A DNA stretch of 64,000 nt, from the NCBI GenBank assembly GCA_030248065.1, contig JASAMV010005647.1, positions 1-64,000 of the forward strand, given 5' to 3'. The notes below the pieces were generated by a model, which had not been told where the DNA came from, made no database searches, and worked only from the letters and a program-made list of their open reading frames with translations. Shown piece by piece: positions 1 to 10,900 of the stretch. The translations under genes were made by a program, and so were the position numbers. The DNA comes from Rhynchonema sp. JSB1_4 (lineage: Eukaryota; Nematoda; Chromadorea; Monhysterida; Xyalidae). Each line of letters opens with the position of its first letter. Position 1 is the stretch's first letter.

Positions 1-163
1 TGCGGCGATCACACGTTTCTGTAATTTCGAGCCGAGCAAAGTGGTTCCCCTGTGAGCAGTGATGAGGAACCTTTACGCTGGTCCAAGTTACAGAAACAAC
101 GAAATCGCAACATATACCCGAACCGAGCATGCTGGTCAAAATGTACCGTTGCTTGTTTTGCAG
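1..163. other. Intron or upstream part of the xylosyltransferase gene
   Basis: I see no convincing exon before the acceptor TTTTGCAG that ends at 163. The open frames here do not resemble xylosyltransferase sequence. The missing 5' exons of the gene must lie before the window. Confidence 0.4.
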
Positions 164-3100
164 CTGTTGCGCAACTGGCACCTGTGCACGCTCTACTTTG
201 ATACCAACTTGAAGGCAACGTATCGGGATCGTGTGCGCGGCTGGAATTGTCAGCACAGACATATCGTCGATTGGTGAGTGGGGTCAAATGTCGGGGGAGG
301 GGGTACCCGACATCTGGAAGTACCCGACACCCGGCACCCGACACGGACACTTTTTTGGCACCCAACACCCGACATCTCTCTAACCCTAACTTTTTTTCTC
401 GGCAAAACTGATGTTTTGAACCGTAGGTGTCGGCTGTCGGGTCCCAAAAAAACCCGACACCGACATCTGGAGGCACCAGACACCCGACATCTACACTTTT
501 TGGCACCCGACATCTCTCTAACCCTATTGGTGAGTAGAGATGTGGGAGTATCACGTAGTCAGCTTTCGGCAAATATTGATGCACCCCATATTTTGGTTGC
601 TGATTTGTCAGTCAAAGGTCGAGTGATTGTGCAACGTTCAAGCTTGCATGCTTGAAATGATTCGTTCGCAGGTGCGGCTGTCGCCCATCTCCTACAAGAC
701 GTTCGATTGGGAAATGGAATATTCGCCGAAATCACGTTTGATCTCACCCACGCGCGAACAGACGACCACGTTCTTTGCGCGCAAATTCAGAGAGCATCGA
801 TTGATCAGAACTCGTGGACGTTGGCCGAGACTCAGGTACGGCAATCGCTTGCGATGGATTCCAATTTGGACTGAAAGTGGGCAGCTGGCGGTTTTCGGAT
901 TCGGGATTCGGCGAAGTCGAACTGGCTTAACTTTGTGTCGGGGCATTTTGGCAAGAAACGCGCCAAAGTTTTTCGATTTTTGGCTGTTTGTTACCCTCAA
1001 GAAAGTTCCCCCTGGGCTACTGGCTCAATGTCCAAAATCTACTTGCTCATTTCAATGAGCCAGTGATTTGGTAAAAACCCCTGGTGATTGTGCGCGTCGC
1101 TGACCTGGCCTTCTAGCGAGCAAAAGAAATGGCTTTAGAATCTTGTTGCCAAGCTGGTTCTTAAGCCGTTGAAAATTTGTGACCAGGAAGTTCGGACACG
1201 CCCATTTGAATGTCGGCCACAAATTTTTTTGGTTCAGAGAAGATAATCGCAATGGTACCATTTCTGTCAACTCTTTGAAGTGAGGTCTATCGCGAGTGAA
1301 ACATTCCCCAGCCTGCCATCTGGGCACGTTCAAGCATAGTAGCGCTATGCCTGCTGGGTTTTTATATACAGCGGGCCTGTAAGTCACAGCAACGTTGCAT
1401 AAAAAATAAAGGCAAACAACACCAACATGAGCTCGAGTCATAGTTTTTTTTTTCAAAATTCACTGGGTGCAACTTGCACCTAGTGTGTCAATTTTTAGGT
1501 GCAACTTGCACCTAAAATTTTGTTTTATGAACAAAATGTGAAAAATCTAGGTGCAAGTTGCACATTAGCCTCCAATTTTTAGGTGCAATTCTGAAATTTT
1601 AGGTGCAAACTGCACCTAGAAAGTGTCTAACAAAACCGATGGCTCGAGTTCGCAGCTGGCAGAATAGTGACACATTTGCAGAGTCGCGGCTCGCCGTCGC
1701 CGTATCGCAATGAAACATCATTCGACAAGTTCTGGCAGAACTACTTCCATTACAAATACGATGAGAAATCTAGACACGTCGATGACGGCGCACACAAGTT
1801 GGTATCCCCTATTTCGTCTCTGTTGTGCTTTTCAGAATTTGTTTTCGTCGTGTTTTTTAAATTGATTTTCTCTTCTGTTGGTTGAAGCTTCAATCCGGTT
1901 AGTCATTCGATGAAACATCGTTGGATCGCGGGCATCGCGCGTCAGGTTTTCCATCGACTGAATCGCATGGCACTACAGCAGTTCGCCGACTGTTTCATCG
2001 ACAACGACTATGCGCCCATGCAACTGCATGTCATCAAGTAATCAATTATTGATTAATTTGTATATTTTTTTGTTCTGTTTGATATGATGATGCGATCTTA
2101 GCCGGCCGAAACCCGGCCTGGATCACGCAATGAGCATAGATCGCGTGTCAATGCCGGAGCGACGAAGGGTGAAATGGTGACTGCTTTTCAATATAAGAAT
2201 GTTATGGCTTTTGGATCGCTCCATGGACTTTTCGGGCGGAATGTTGACTGTTTTGTTTGTCATTGGACCGTTTCATGCCGGTTTTTTGCGCGCCGCTTGC
2301 ATATGGAACACCCAGCAAAGCAAAGTATCAATGCCAGTTGTAATGTGATTGTTTTCGCAGGCATTCGAGCGATCCCAAGTCGTATCCGGGTGCACTGGCT
2401 CACTTTCGTGTCAACTGCTCGGCGATGGTGCCGATTGGTCAGACGCAACAGAAATCGCTCAGATTCATCTACGAAATTGAAACGGTTCGTTTGATTAATG
2501 CATGTTATTGATGTCTTTTTTAGCTTCGGTCTGTGCTTGATTGCAATGCCGAGTCGACTCTATTGATTTGTTGCAGGTAGTTGAGCGCAACTGGCCGCCG
2601 CGTCCGCACGGTCAAACGTGGTTGTTTAGGGACGGCCGGACGGGCACGTTGTTGGGCAGCGAGGTCAGCAGCGATTATGACGTCGGCGAACAGCTGTTCA
2701 GAAACTTTGCCACGATCATGTCCGGCCGTAAGTGTGTGCATATTTTTGTAATCTGTCACTCTTGTTTACAGTTTTTTTCAGTGTGATTTTCTATTGTGAC
2801 AGCCTGATTTCGTACACAGACGATACGCCGCACATTCGCTACGCGTTCGCTGCGCCCGCGCCCAAGGACATGAGCTCGTTGCAATGGCTGAATAGCACAA
2901 CGAACGAGTGAGTTTGATTTTTGATCAACATGCAATCTAGTGTTTCGTGCAAAGGGTCGAAACGAGCATTTTGCACCAAAAACATTTTGGGCGGTACGCA
3001 CTTTGGTGGCATTCGGTTCGGGTGTGGTTTGACTTTGACTTGGCGTAAAACTATTTATATAATACATAATATAATACACCTATCTGTGAAACCTCAGCCA

Positions 3101-4545
3101 CTAGCCTCTGTGACTGCACAGAACACACGTAAAGGCAAACTACGCCAACACGAGCCCGATTTCGGACGTGGTCTGGTTGCAAAACGCAAAGAAAGAGAAA
3201 ATCCTCGTGTTGTATTCTACACACGTCTGAATGTTTCACCAATCTACCACCTCCGAAATCGGGCTCGTGTATTTGCTATACAGCCAGTGCGCAAGCGGAT
3301 GGATGGCTGCTGCTTCGCATTTATGTGTGTGGTGAGCAAAAACATTTTATGCTAAGTCAAACTCACACCCAAGTCAAACTCGACTCTTTGTGCCAGCAGA
3401 CTACATCCCCTGCTTTGTCCCTGACAGGTGGGTGACCGAACTAATCACGGTCGTGTGGATTCGTCCCGACAACACGGTGCACTCGGCGCGACCCAAGTAC
3501 GTCGAGATCAACAAATGGAAGCGATTCATTGCCAACTTCAGTGAGATGCGACACGTGAATGAAACATTGGAGCCAGGGCTGTGGACCGCTGAGATATGGA
3601 TCAGGAATGAGAAAATGGTGCACAGGTATGCTTGCTGGGGACGCTTAGTGGTAATCGCAGCTGCCTTGATCGTGTGACTGTTAGTGCAGGAAGAATATCA
3701 AGTAAAGATTTTATGGTCTCGCTGATGTCCGGCACAGTGCCTGCTGTCTGCGAGTAACTGTTGCGCTGGTATAAATTGATGCCAGAGATCACTGATGCAA
3801 TAGTCACGCACGTGACCAACTGTCATGACCCGGCGCGAGCACCAAGTTTGCCGACGTTCGCGACATGTATAGTCCCCCACGAACTCATGAGACGACTTAT
3901 TTTGAAGTTGACTTGAACGGATCCAATAACGTTCCGGTTCCACGTATTTCGGAAATGAAAGAAAGAGAAACGCATGTATTTTTAAAAACACGCTCTCAAT
4001 CTCGGTGCGTAAATTCCCTTTTGACTCCCAAAACATTTGTGTGTTGAGCGACGTTGCTCTGTTCGCGCAAGCACGCAACAAATTGAGGTCAGCCAGCTGG
4101 AACTTGTTATCATGTCTCTCGGCCCAATCTTTTTTGTTCGCGAAAACCCGTGTAACCGGCGCATTTTTTAATCTGGCCAAGAAAGCTTTAAAAAGTCGTC
4201 TCATGAGCCCGTGGCTGGACTATACATACATACAGTTGTGCTGTGCACCGTGTTGCTCTGCCCTGTTCCAGCGTGCCTTTCGCCATCTTCCCGCACGACG
4301 AATACCCGGACGACGGCGGGCAGCTGTTCGATTCGATCATGAAGGACTACTACATTGAACACGAATTCTGTCTGGCCGCGGTGCGTGCGCCCAATAGAAA
4401 GTACCGCGACGCGATCAAACGCTTCGCAGAGCACAAACTCAGAGCGATGCCGTGCGTGCAGATGGAATGGAGCTCGTTTGCGCCCGATCCGAAATCCGAA
4501 ATCAAACAGGGTCGCTACAGCAATGTGTTGCAGATGTTGTTGTAA
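164..4545 (+). CDS. Peptide-O-xylosyltransferase (3' part, spliced)
   Basis: This is the C-terminal part of a protein xylosyltransferase (XYLT1/2; SQV-6 in C. elegans). The enzyme is a Golgi type II protein that puts the first xylose on serine of proteoglycan core proteins. Approximate exons are 164-273, 672-835, 1682-1797, 1888-2037, 2100-2168, 2361-2480, 2577-2728, 2820-2906, 3428-3626 and 4273-4545. Family landmarks, in order, are a CQHRHIVDW-type end of the catalytic region, FFARKF, SDYDVGEQLFRNF, the C-terminal XylT domain with VVWIRPDN and LEPGLWTAEIWI, and WSSFAPDPKSE close to the stop. The 5' exons are outside the window. Exon 672-835 needs two frame changes to join its neighbours: one just after the Cys-Gly-Cys motif and one just after FFARKF. 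The other exons are open and conserved, so I favour sequence errors over a dead gene. The boundaries of the two small exons at 1888-2168 are the least certain. Confidence 0.88.
286..525. repeat. Intronic block of CCCGACA(C/T)C words
   Basis: Repeats of CCCGACACC and CCCGACATC lie in the intron 274-671. The phrase GACATCTCTCTAACCCTA occurs twice, ending near 388 and 525. Part of the block runs in the opposite orientation (GTGTCGGCTGTCGGGT near 427). Related words recur at 12975-13060 and 22985-23060, so this is a dispersed low-complexity element. Confidence 0.6.
1466..1620. repeat. Cluster of the palindrome AGGTGCAACTTGCACCT
   Basis: The near-perfect 17-base palindrome and its half sites (TTTTAGGTGCAA, AGGTGCAAGTTGCAC) occur at least five times within 155 bases of a xylosyltransferase intron. 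A smaller cluster lies in a KNL-2 intron at 12146-12205. It is probably a dispersed repeat of unknown origin. Confidence 0.7.
2966..3385. mobile_element. Dispersed element (copy 1) carrying a nested foldback
   Basis: This fills most of an intron. It shares ordered blocks with 17378-17610: a TTGACTTGG-type start, GTGAAGCCTCA/GTGAAACCTCA, CAGCCAGTGC, and AAAAACATTTTA followed by GTCAAACTCAC. Copy 1 is interrupted by the separate foldback at 3143-3270, so the foldback is the younger insertion. Confidence 0.6.
3143..3270. mobile_element. Short foldback element, CGCCAACACGAG family
   Basis: A 128-base hairpin. The left arm begins CGCCAACACGAGCCCGATTT and the right arm ends with its near complement, AAATCGGGCTCGTGT. 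The same two arms bracket the nested complex at 45302-47533, which confirms a mobile family. Confidence 0.7.
3868..4224. mobile_element. Foldback element in the last xylosyltransferase intron
   Basis: The left arm reads TATAGTCCCCCACGAACTCA followed by TGAGACGACTT. The right arm reads AAGTCGTCTCATGAGC followed by CGTGGCTGGACTATA. It is a palindromic MITE-like element. A related copy seems to lie at about 17840-18055, where GGTTCCACGTG and CCCATGAGTTCGTGG recur. Confidence 0.65.
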
Positions 4546-6328
4546 TCGGATGACGTTTCGCAGCACCACACAATGAGCCTCTGTTTTTTTCCTTTATTTA
4601 GGTACACATGATTATGTCATTCATTGCCCGAATTCTGGTTGTGCCTATTTTTTCTCTTCCATGTGCCCGAACTGTTTCAGTGTCTGTCTTCGAAGGGCAT
4701 TGACTCCAATCTACGCTTGGATTTTGCGGGTTTTTTTTGTTTCACATTGTTCAGCTTTTGTTGTATTATCGTTAATTCATGCATCTTGAGCAAACTTCTT
4801 TGAAATAATTTTGAGTTTTGACGCAGTGAGCTTGACTTACATGTGTTTCATAGCAAGCTTGCCTTATTGCCTCGTTTTTTTTGCAATCAGAATTGTACAT
4901 GTACTCATGTCTGAACATTTATCTACATTGAACTTCGAATGATATTTTGTGGTGCTGGTTCAAAACTTATTTTTTCAAAATTTCTAGCTGTGCTTCTTCG
5001 GTCAAGCCTGTGCTGTTTCACATGTTTCTCAACTTTTCAAAACTGATGTTTCATGTTTGACCTTAAAGAGAGTGTGCAATAACTGTGTCATATTGTAACC
5101 TGTTTTCTTATGCCTATACGTTGTGTGTGTATCGAGATGTGCATCAAAGCATGACCGTTTCACAAATGTTTGCCAAAAGTATTACAAAAGATTATTATGA
5201 TTCAAAGTTCTCTGCATACTGGCATAATCTCAAATGGAAATCTCAATGATTCTCAATCATATACATTCCTTCCGATTATAATTATTTGCCTTCAGTGTTG
5301 TTTTATGACTACTGTTTATGTGAGTGTAAATTTTTGAATGCTGGATTAAATTCGTCTGGCTACCTTATTTGAACAAACTGTACGGTGGTTGCGCAAGAAA
5401 GCAGCTTGTCGGTTTTTTTTTTGAGATAAGAATCAAGATGGACATTCGAAAAACATTTGCACAAAACTTTACACCGCTTAAGACCCTTGCAAAAAAGTGA
5501 ACAATAAACCAATTATAATTTTTTTCGCGCGCCGACTTTCGCTTGCGGAGATGGCGACGCATGATAAGGCAGTTTGCCGAAACACGCACACTCGCAAAAA
5601 ATATAGATCAGATGCACTGTAATTATGTGCACGGAGGCCGCGCGGATTGCGTAACCAATCGCAAATCGGTTAAAAACGAAGCTATCATCGAATCTGATCT
5701 TTATGAAATGCGTAACTTTGTCAGCAAACCGTGTCAGCAAGAGTACTTGCCATAGGACTTCCAATGCAATATAACACTCGAGATAGGCGAAAAATCTTGC
5801 TGACAAGTCTTTGCTGACATCAGTAAAAAAACGAACAAAAGAGAAATTACGTCGATTGGGTACATTTTGGCTTTCTTGCAGTTACAGCCTTATTTTTAGG
5901 CTCTCCCAAACAAGTGGGGACTTATTATTTGGCTTGTAAGGCCCAAGCCTAAAAGTAAGTCGGAGAAGTGCAAACATAAAGGCAAATCGTGTATTAATTT
6001 CTCTTCCATTCGTTTTTTACTCTTGTCTACCAACACGTCACCAAAGCCTATATCGAAACGTGCAATATTCTTACTGACAAAGTTTGCTGACATGCCAATT
6101 ACTGCGAGCGCAACATGTTTTAGTACGGACATAAAGTGGTTTGCAATTGCGTAATTGTCAAGTTTATGCTTTTTGTTTAGCCTGACACACTTTCGTTTTC
6201 AATGCTTTTGCAGTGTCTTTTGTTGTCTGTCTGACTGACCAAGCACCCTATCGGCCGTGCAAATCTACGAAAGCAGCGCTCAGCGAATTGATGTGTTGCT
6301 AACCGCTCGAAGGTACGCGGCCGAACGC
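4546..6328. other. Intergenic: xylosyltransferase 3' side and cuticlin upstream region
   Basis: AT-rich at first, with no gene I can support. An AATAAA at 5503-5508 is rather far from the stop at 4545 to be a confident polyA signal. Around 5900-5960 there are GCCTAA-type words like those in other short repeats of this window. Confidence 0.5.
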
Positions 6329-6336
6329 TATAAATA
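6329..6336 (+). promoter_or_regulatory. TATA box of the cuticlin gene
   Basis: TATAAATA lies about 100 bases upstream of the cuticlin ATG. A CT-rich stretch (CTCTCTCTCTCT) follows it. Position and sequence fit a core promoter, but no transcript start can be read directly. Confidence 0.55.
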
Positions 6337-6435
6337 CGACCGATTTATACCATCGAATCATTCTCTCTCTCTCTTGCCTTCCCACCAACTCCCAGTCTGC
6401 GTCCAAGTGTCCTTGTCTGAGCCCGGCGCCCGACC

Positions 6436-9400
6436 ATGCACACATCGGCGTTGTTGTTGTGTTTGTGCGCGACCGTTGTGCACTCGATTCCGATCGACAA
6501 CGGAATCGTCGGCGAACCGCAGATCTTCTGTGGGCCGCGCTCCATTCGCGTGACGTTCGAGACGGAGCGCGAATGGGAGGGCAAGTTGTACGCGAAGAAC
6601 CATTTCGCTGTTGATGAATGCAAGGTGGGCAATATTGCGCTATTGATCGATTTTGGGGATCATCTGTTGTCACAAATATTGGTATACTTGGTGATCGGCC
6701 TGATCCGGGCACACAACTGACTCTTAAAATCAGGTAGGAATTTTCTAGGTCTACCAGCGCGTAATTTTGATGTTAGTTGAAATTACTGACATCAGTGGAT
6801 CTCGAAATACAGTATCCTCAATAGAAAACATCATGTGACCAAGCTGATCACCATGTGAATATTTCATGCCGGTTGATGTAATGCCGAGAAGCATCGGCTT
6901 GTGCGACGCTTTCGGCAGTTTCCCATAAGTGCGCAAGTCCATTTCACACACATCTACCTAAATTTCTCCACTCACCAGCCCACATCCTGATATCTAATTT
7001 TCACGATTGTATCCAATTGCAGGTGACCGGTCAAGGCAACGGCCGTGAGGCGACGATTGAGATTCCGTTCGAAACGTGCAGCGTGACGCGACAGCGATCA
7101 CTAAATCCACGTGGCGTCTACGTACATGCGCTGGTGGTTAGTTAGTTCGGCACACTTTGGTTGAGTTCCATGCAGTAGAACAACACTTTCACTTTTTTCG
7201 AGATTATTTTCTTTACCTGATCCTCAAAGTGCACTTGTCAATCAGCACTGATGAAAACACCACTCGCTCGCAAAAAAAACAGTAACTTTCTGACAGTTGG
7301 TCACTGTTGTGACCCCCCCCCGAAAGCTTGTACATGTTGTGTGCTTTGCGGATCCAGGCAACGTGTTCGTACAAGTCCTCCAAAAAATTCGAGTATTTTA
7401 CAGTACGTACCCAGTTCGATGCCTCCTGTTGTCAGAACTCAACCACTAAATATTTCACAGGTTATGTCCTTCCATCCGACATTCATCACCAAAGTCGATC
7501 GTGCCGTCAGATTGCAGTGTTTCTACATGGAAGCCGACAAGACCGTCAGTCAGGAGCTCGAAGTCAGGTTTGTGCATCGCGAATTATTCTTTGGTGGTCA
7601 ACGCAAATCCTCGACTCTGATCGTCAAACTCAAGTTGCTTTGGATAAGCGCGAGAAAAATATAAATATGGCATTGTGGCTGAGTTAAAGACGAGAGTTCA
7701 CGGTAAGTCAGTTGAAGACATAATACAGTACATAAGCTGCTCACTGAAAAGAGTTTTGTTGAGACCATCAATTGGTGCAAGATTGTACTTTTTCAGCTAT
7801 GTATGACAATTTTTCATTTTCCTTTCCAATTCTTCTATTCCACTTCAGCATGCTCACGACCGAGTTCGCCACGCAGAATGTGCCGATGCCGGTGTGCCGA
7901 TACGAAATACTGGACGCACCCGCTGGCAACCCTGTAAGTTGTCGGGTGCTGTTTCAGGCGGCCAAGCCTTACACTGTTATTGAAGTACTACGACCAGAAA
8001 AAGACTTTGAGCAAAAGTTTGTGAAACATCACCCAGGTCCGTTTCGCACTTGTCGGCGAACGAGTGTACCACAAATGGACGTGCGACACCGAGACACAGG
8101 ACACATTCTGCATGACCGTCTATGGCTGCTTTGTTGATGACGGCACACAACAGGACACCATCCAGTTGTTGAACGATCTTGGATGCTCGTATGACGCGTT
8201 AGTCGTGACATTTTTGTATCTCGCTTATAACTTTTTGAGGATTATCCAGGGTATATACACGTAGGTACGCCTGTGAATGTGAACACAGCACAACTTTAGG
8301 ATGAAATTTCTAAAAAAAAATTTTCAACATTTTTATAGTTTCCTGTTGGGCAACGTCGAATACCCGACCGATCTGATGGCGATCAAAGAGGCTCACGTGT
8401 TCAAGTACGCCGATCGCGCCAATCTCTACTTCAACTGCCAGATCAAGATTGACATAAAGGTTGGTACTCTTTGTGGTGACTTGATCCGGACGCACGGCGG
8501 CACTGCGTCATTATCACTTTATTCACTCTGATATTCACCACAGAATCATTGCCAAGCTATATTGATGGCAGATTGCGAACCAAACACTCTGATCACTGTA
8601 TCGACACTGGTATTGCAATGTTTATTTGCGCAACTCGCAACCCCCTTTACCTGCTAGGAGCCCGATGCGGATTGTGTGCGAGAGAGTTGTCCGGAGCCGA
8701 GCGGTCTTGGCGGCGGTCGCCTGGGTGGAGGCGGTGGAGGCGGCGGACGCGGCGGAGGCGGTGGAGGCGGCGGACGCGGCTCTGGTCGCGGCGGACGCGG
8801 ACGTGGCAAACGTGATGTCAACGCCAGTGAGTCGCAATTAAGGGTTGTGAGCTGGGTAGCTGATGGTTGTAAACGCGGTTTTTCTGCCAAGGTTGAGCTC
8901 AGCCCATACTCATGGTATGTGTTATGGGAAACAAATGAAACAAGTTCCATTTTTACATCAGTGTTTCAATCCAACATAGTTTGTGCCCATTCCAATCCCG
9001 CCAACATGTTATTATGCAGACAGCCGAACGTACCTGGGCACAATGGACATCGAACCCGAATACCCAGTGTTGGTCGGTGACCTGAACCTGGACGAACAGA
9101 ACCTGCACTTGAACAGGAACGCACTGCAGGTGAGAAACTGATTGGTGCACGTGCTTTGTCTTTATCGAAGAGAACTTGGTGATCAGTTCGAATTGCATCG
9201 AATCTGCCTTGCCTCCCCACTATTTTCGACCAGCTTGGAAATTGTTCTCAATTGACCACCAGCGGCCCTTCAGCTCGTGATAACTTATTCAGCGAATTTA
9301 TTTTGTTCGCCAGTAACATAACAGTGTGTCCCAAAATCATTACAGTTCCCCTCAAACACACGCGTTGTGGCGCACTACCCCAACAAGGACGATGTGTGCT

Positions 9401-9501
9401 TCAGCACCGTGGGTATGGTGTCGTTTGTGGCCTTTGCCGCGCTCGCTTTTGTCACCGGAATCGCCGTTTGTGTTGTGCTTTATCGTAAGAAATCCGTATA
9501 A
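6436..9501 (+). CDS. Cuticlin-like ZP-domain membrane protein (403 aa)
   Basis: Nine exons (6436-6624, 7023-7136, 7461-7567, 7849-7933, 8037-8197, 8339-8459, 8658-8826, 9020-9129, 9346-9501) join in frame into 404 codons including the stop. The product starts with a signal peptide (MHTSALLLCLCATVVHS). A zona pellucida domain follows, at about residues 22-265, with nematode-cuticlin phrases such as FHPTFITKVDRA, CFYMEADKTVSQ, VYHKWTCDTET and EYPTDLMA. Next come a glycine/arginine-rich linker and a basic furin-like site, RGRGKR, near residue 311. A transmembrane helix spans about 374-398, and a short basic tail (RKKSV) ends the protein. Cuticlins are secreted precursors, cut by furin-type proteases, that polymerise into cuticle ribbons such as alae. 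The ATG follows the TATA box and is the first in frame. The glycine repeat is unusually regular. Confidence 0.95.
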
Positions 9502-9867
9502 TTCTGGTGATTCACTCATGCGGGACACGTATCAAATGTGCAAACAGGTTCTCAGATTCTACGAGAACCTTATTATTCACTGTATGTATATGGTGCTCAA
9601 GTGATCACACAGTATTATCTGTATATTTATTTTTTTAGTTCTTTTCTGTTTCGTTCTTGAGTTGTCTAGATGCTAGCATTTTCTGAGTAATCTTGTTTGA
9701 CATGCTTTAAGAAAATTTTTAGTCATTCTATATTTGTTGCTATTTATGCACTATAATTCGTGTACATGTCGAAACAATGAACTATTCAGAACAAGCACAC
9801 GGAAAAATGGATCTCTACATTCCTGTATGTTAACAAACGTAACGATTAGATTAACAAACGTAAAGAA

Positions 9868-9873
9868 AATAAA
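9868..9873 (+). terminator. Cuticlin polyadenylation signal
   Basis: AATAAA about 370 bases after the cuticlin stop, followed by GT-rich sequence. It is the first canonical hexamer downstream. Confidence 0.45.
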
Positions 9874-10434
9874 ACTGTACTCCGACATTAGCCTTCAGCG
9901 TTGAGGAGCATAAAGATCTCCCCAGGGGAACCGTTTCTTTTACTACAACATCACAACAAGCCGTGGCACGTCACATAAACCTTAGGACCTGACTCAACTG
10001 TCAATCACTTGATTTGGTTGAACTGAAACTTATATGATACAACAACGACAGGATCTTGCAACTGTAAGCACCTGTAATTCGGGGTCTAGGATGTGGGCGA
10101 GAGCGCTTCTCGGAAACGTTTCTGATTCAACCGAAATACACAAATACCACAAAAACTCACCTTTCTCTAACCAAGCGGCATCAACCACACTGCATCACAC
10201 GAGTCAAGCGGCATAAAACAACACCACGATAAAACGACAACCCGTCGATGTTACGGAATGGCGATTGAACCACGCGCATACGAAACATTGCATCGTCCTC
10301 CACCTGCTGACGCCCGCGCGCAAATTCTTTTCCCAGAGAAAATTTTGAATTTTATGAACCAACCTAGCCAACACAACAGACGCGCAGATAGAATTCAAAT
10401 TCACACAAACGGAATCCAACCAGTGTAGTTCCTA

Positions 10435-10610
10435 GAGGGGGAGGGGGTCCCCCCTAAGGTACACTAACCGCCGCGACCAAGGTACACTAGTACACTAACC
10501 GCCGCGCCAGGTACACTAACCGCCTCAATTTTTGCCTAAAATCGGCATTTTTTAGGCCTAAAATGGGCATTTTTAGGCCTAGAATGGGTGATTTTTAGGC
10601 CAATGATGTC
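10435..10610. repeat. Short-word repeats upstream of KNL-2
   Basis: GGTACACTAACCGCC occurs three times at 10457-10525. It is followed by repeats of TTTTTAGGCCTAAAATGGGC type up to about 10610. It lies just upstream of the KNL-2 start and could be part of a decayed element. Confidence 0.55.
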
Positions 10611-10900
10611 AAAAGTAGCCAAAATACCCTTTTTTATGGAGAATTTTTTCTAAAAAGAGGCAAAAATCGGTCAAATTTTCTGCCTCAAAAGTGACTTTTT
10701 CCTGAATTTGGGTCTTCCCCACGGCGCGGATGTGGGTCATCGTGTCGTGTCGAAGTCGAACAGGCGCACAGAGGGCGTGATTTCCGCCGCCTCTGTGAAG
10801 GCCTTTAAAAATAAACTAAACTCGCTCGCTAGTTGGTGCCACTGGGATTGTGTATGCACGAATTTGACATTTTTTCAGGAGGTTTCATTTTGTCATCAAA

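Noticed and set aside
9..584. 191-codon open frame on the minus strand
   Set aside because: It is antisense to a xylosyltransferase exon and to the CCCGACATC repeat block; its composition reflects the repeat.
672..835. A third frame of the xylosyltransferase exon that is open throughout
   Set aside because: Only its last part fits the family; the FFARKF signature is in another frame. I kept frameshifts as the better explanation.
3698..4204. 168-codon minus-strand open frame in a xylosyltransferase intron
   Set aside because: It covers the foldback element 3868-4224, and reading through a palindrome explains it.
8654..8950. Proline-rich open frame on the minus strand opposite the cuticlin glycine repeat
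   Set aside because: It is the reverse reading of GGCGGA repeats and has no splice or family support.
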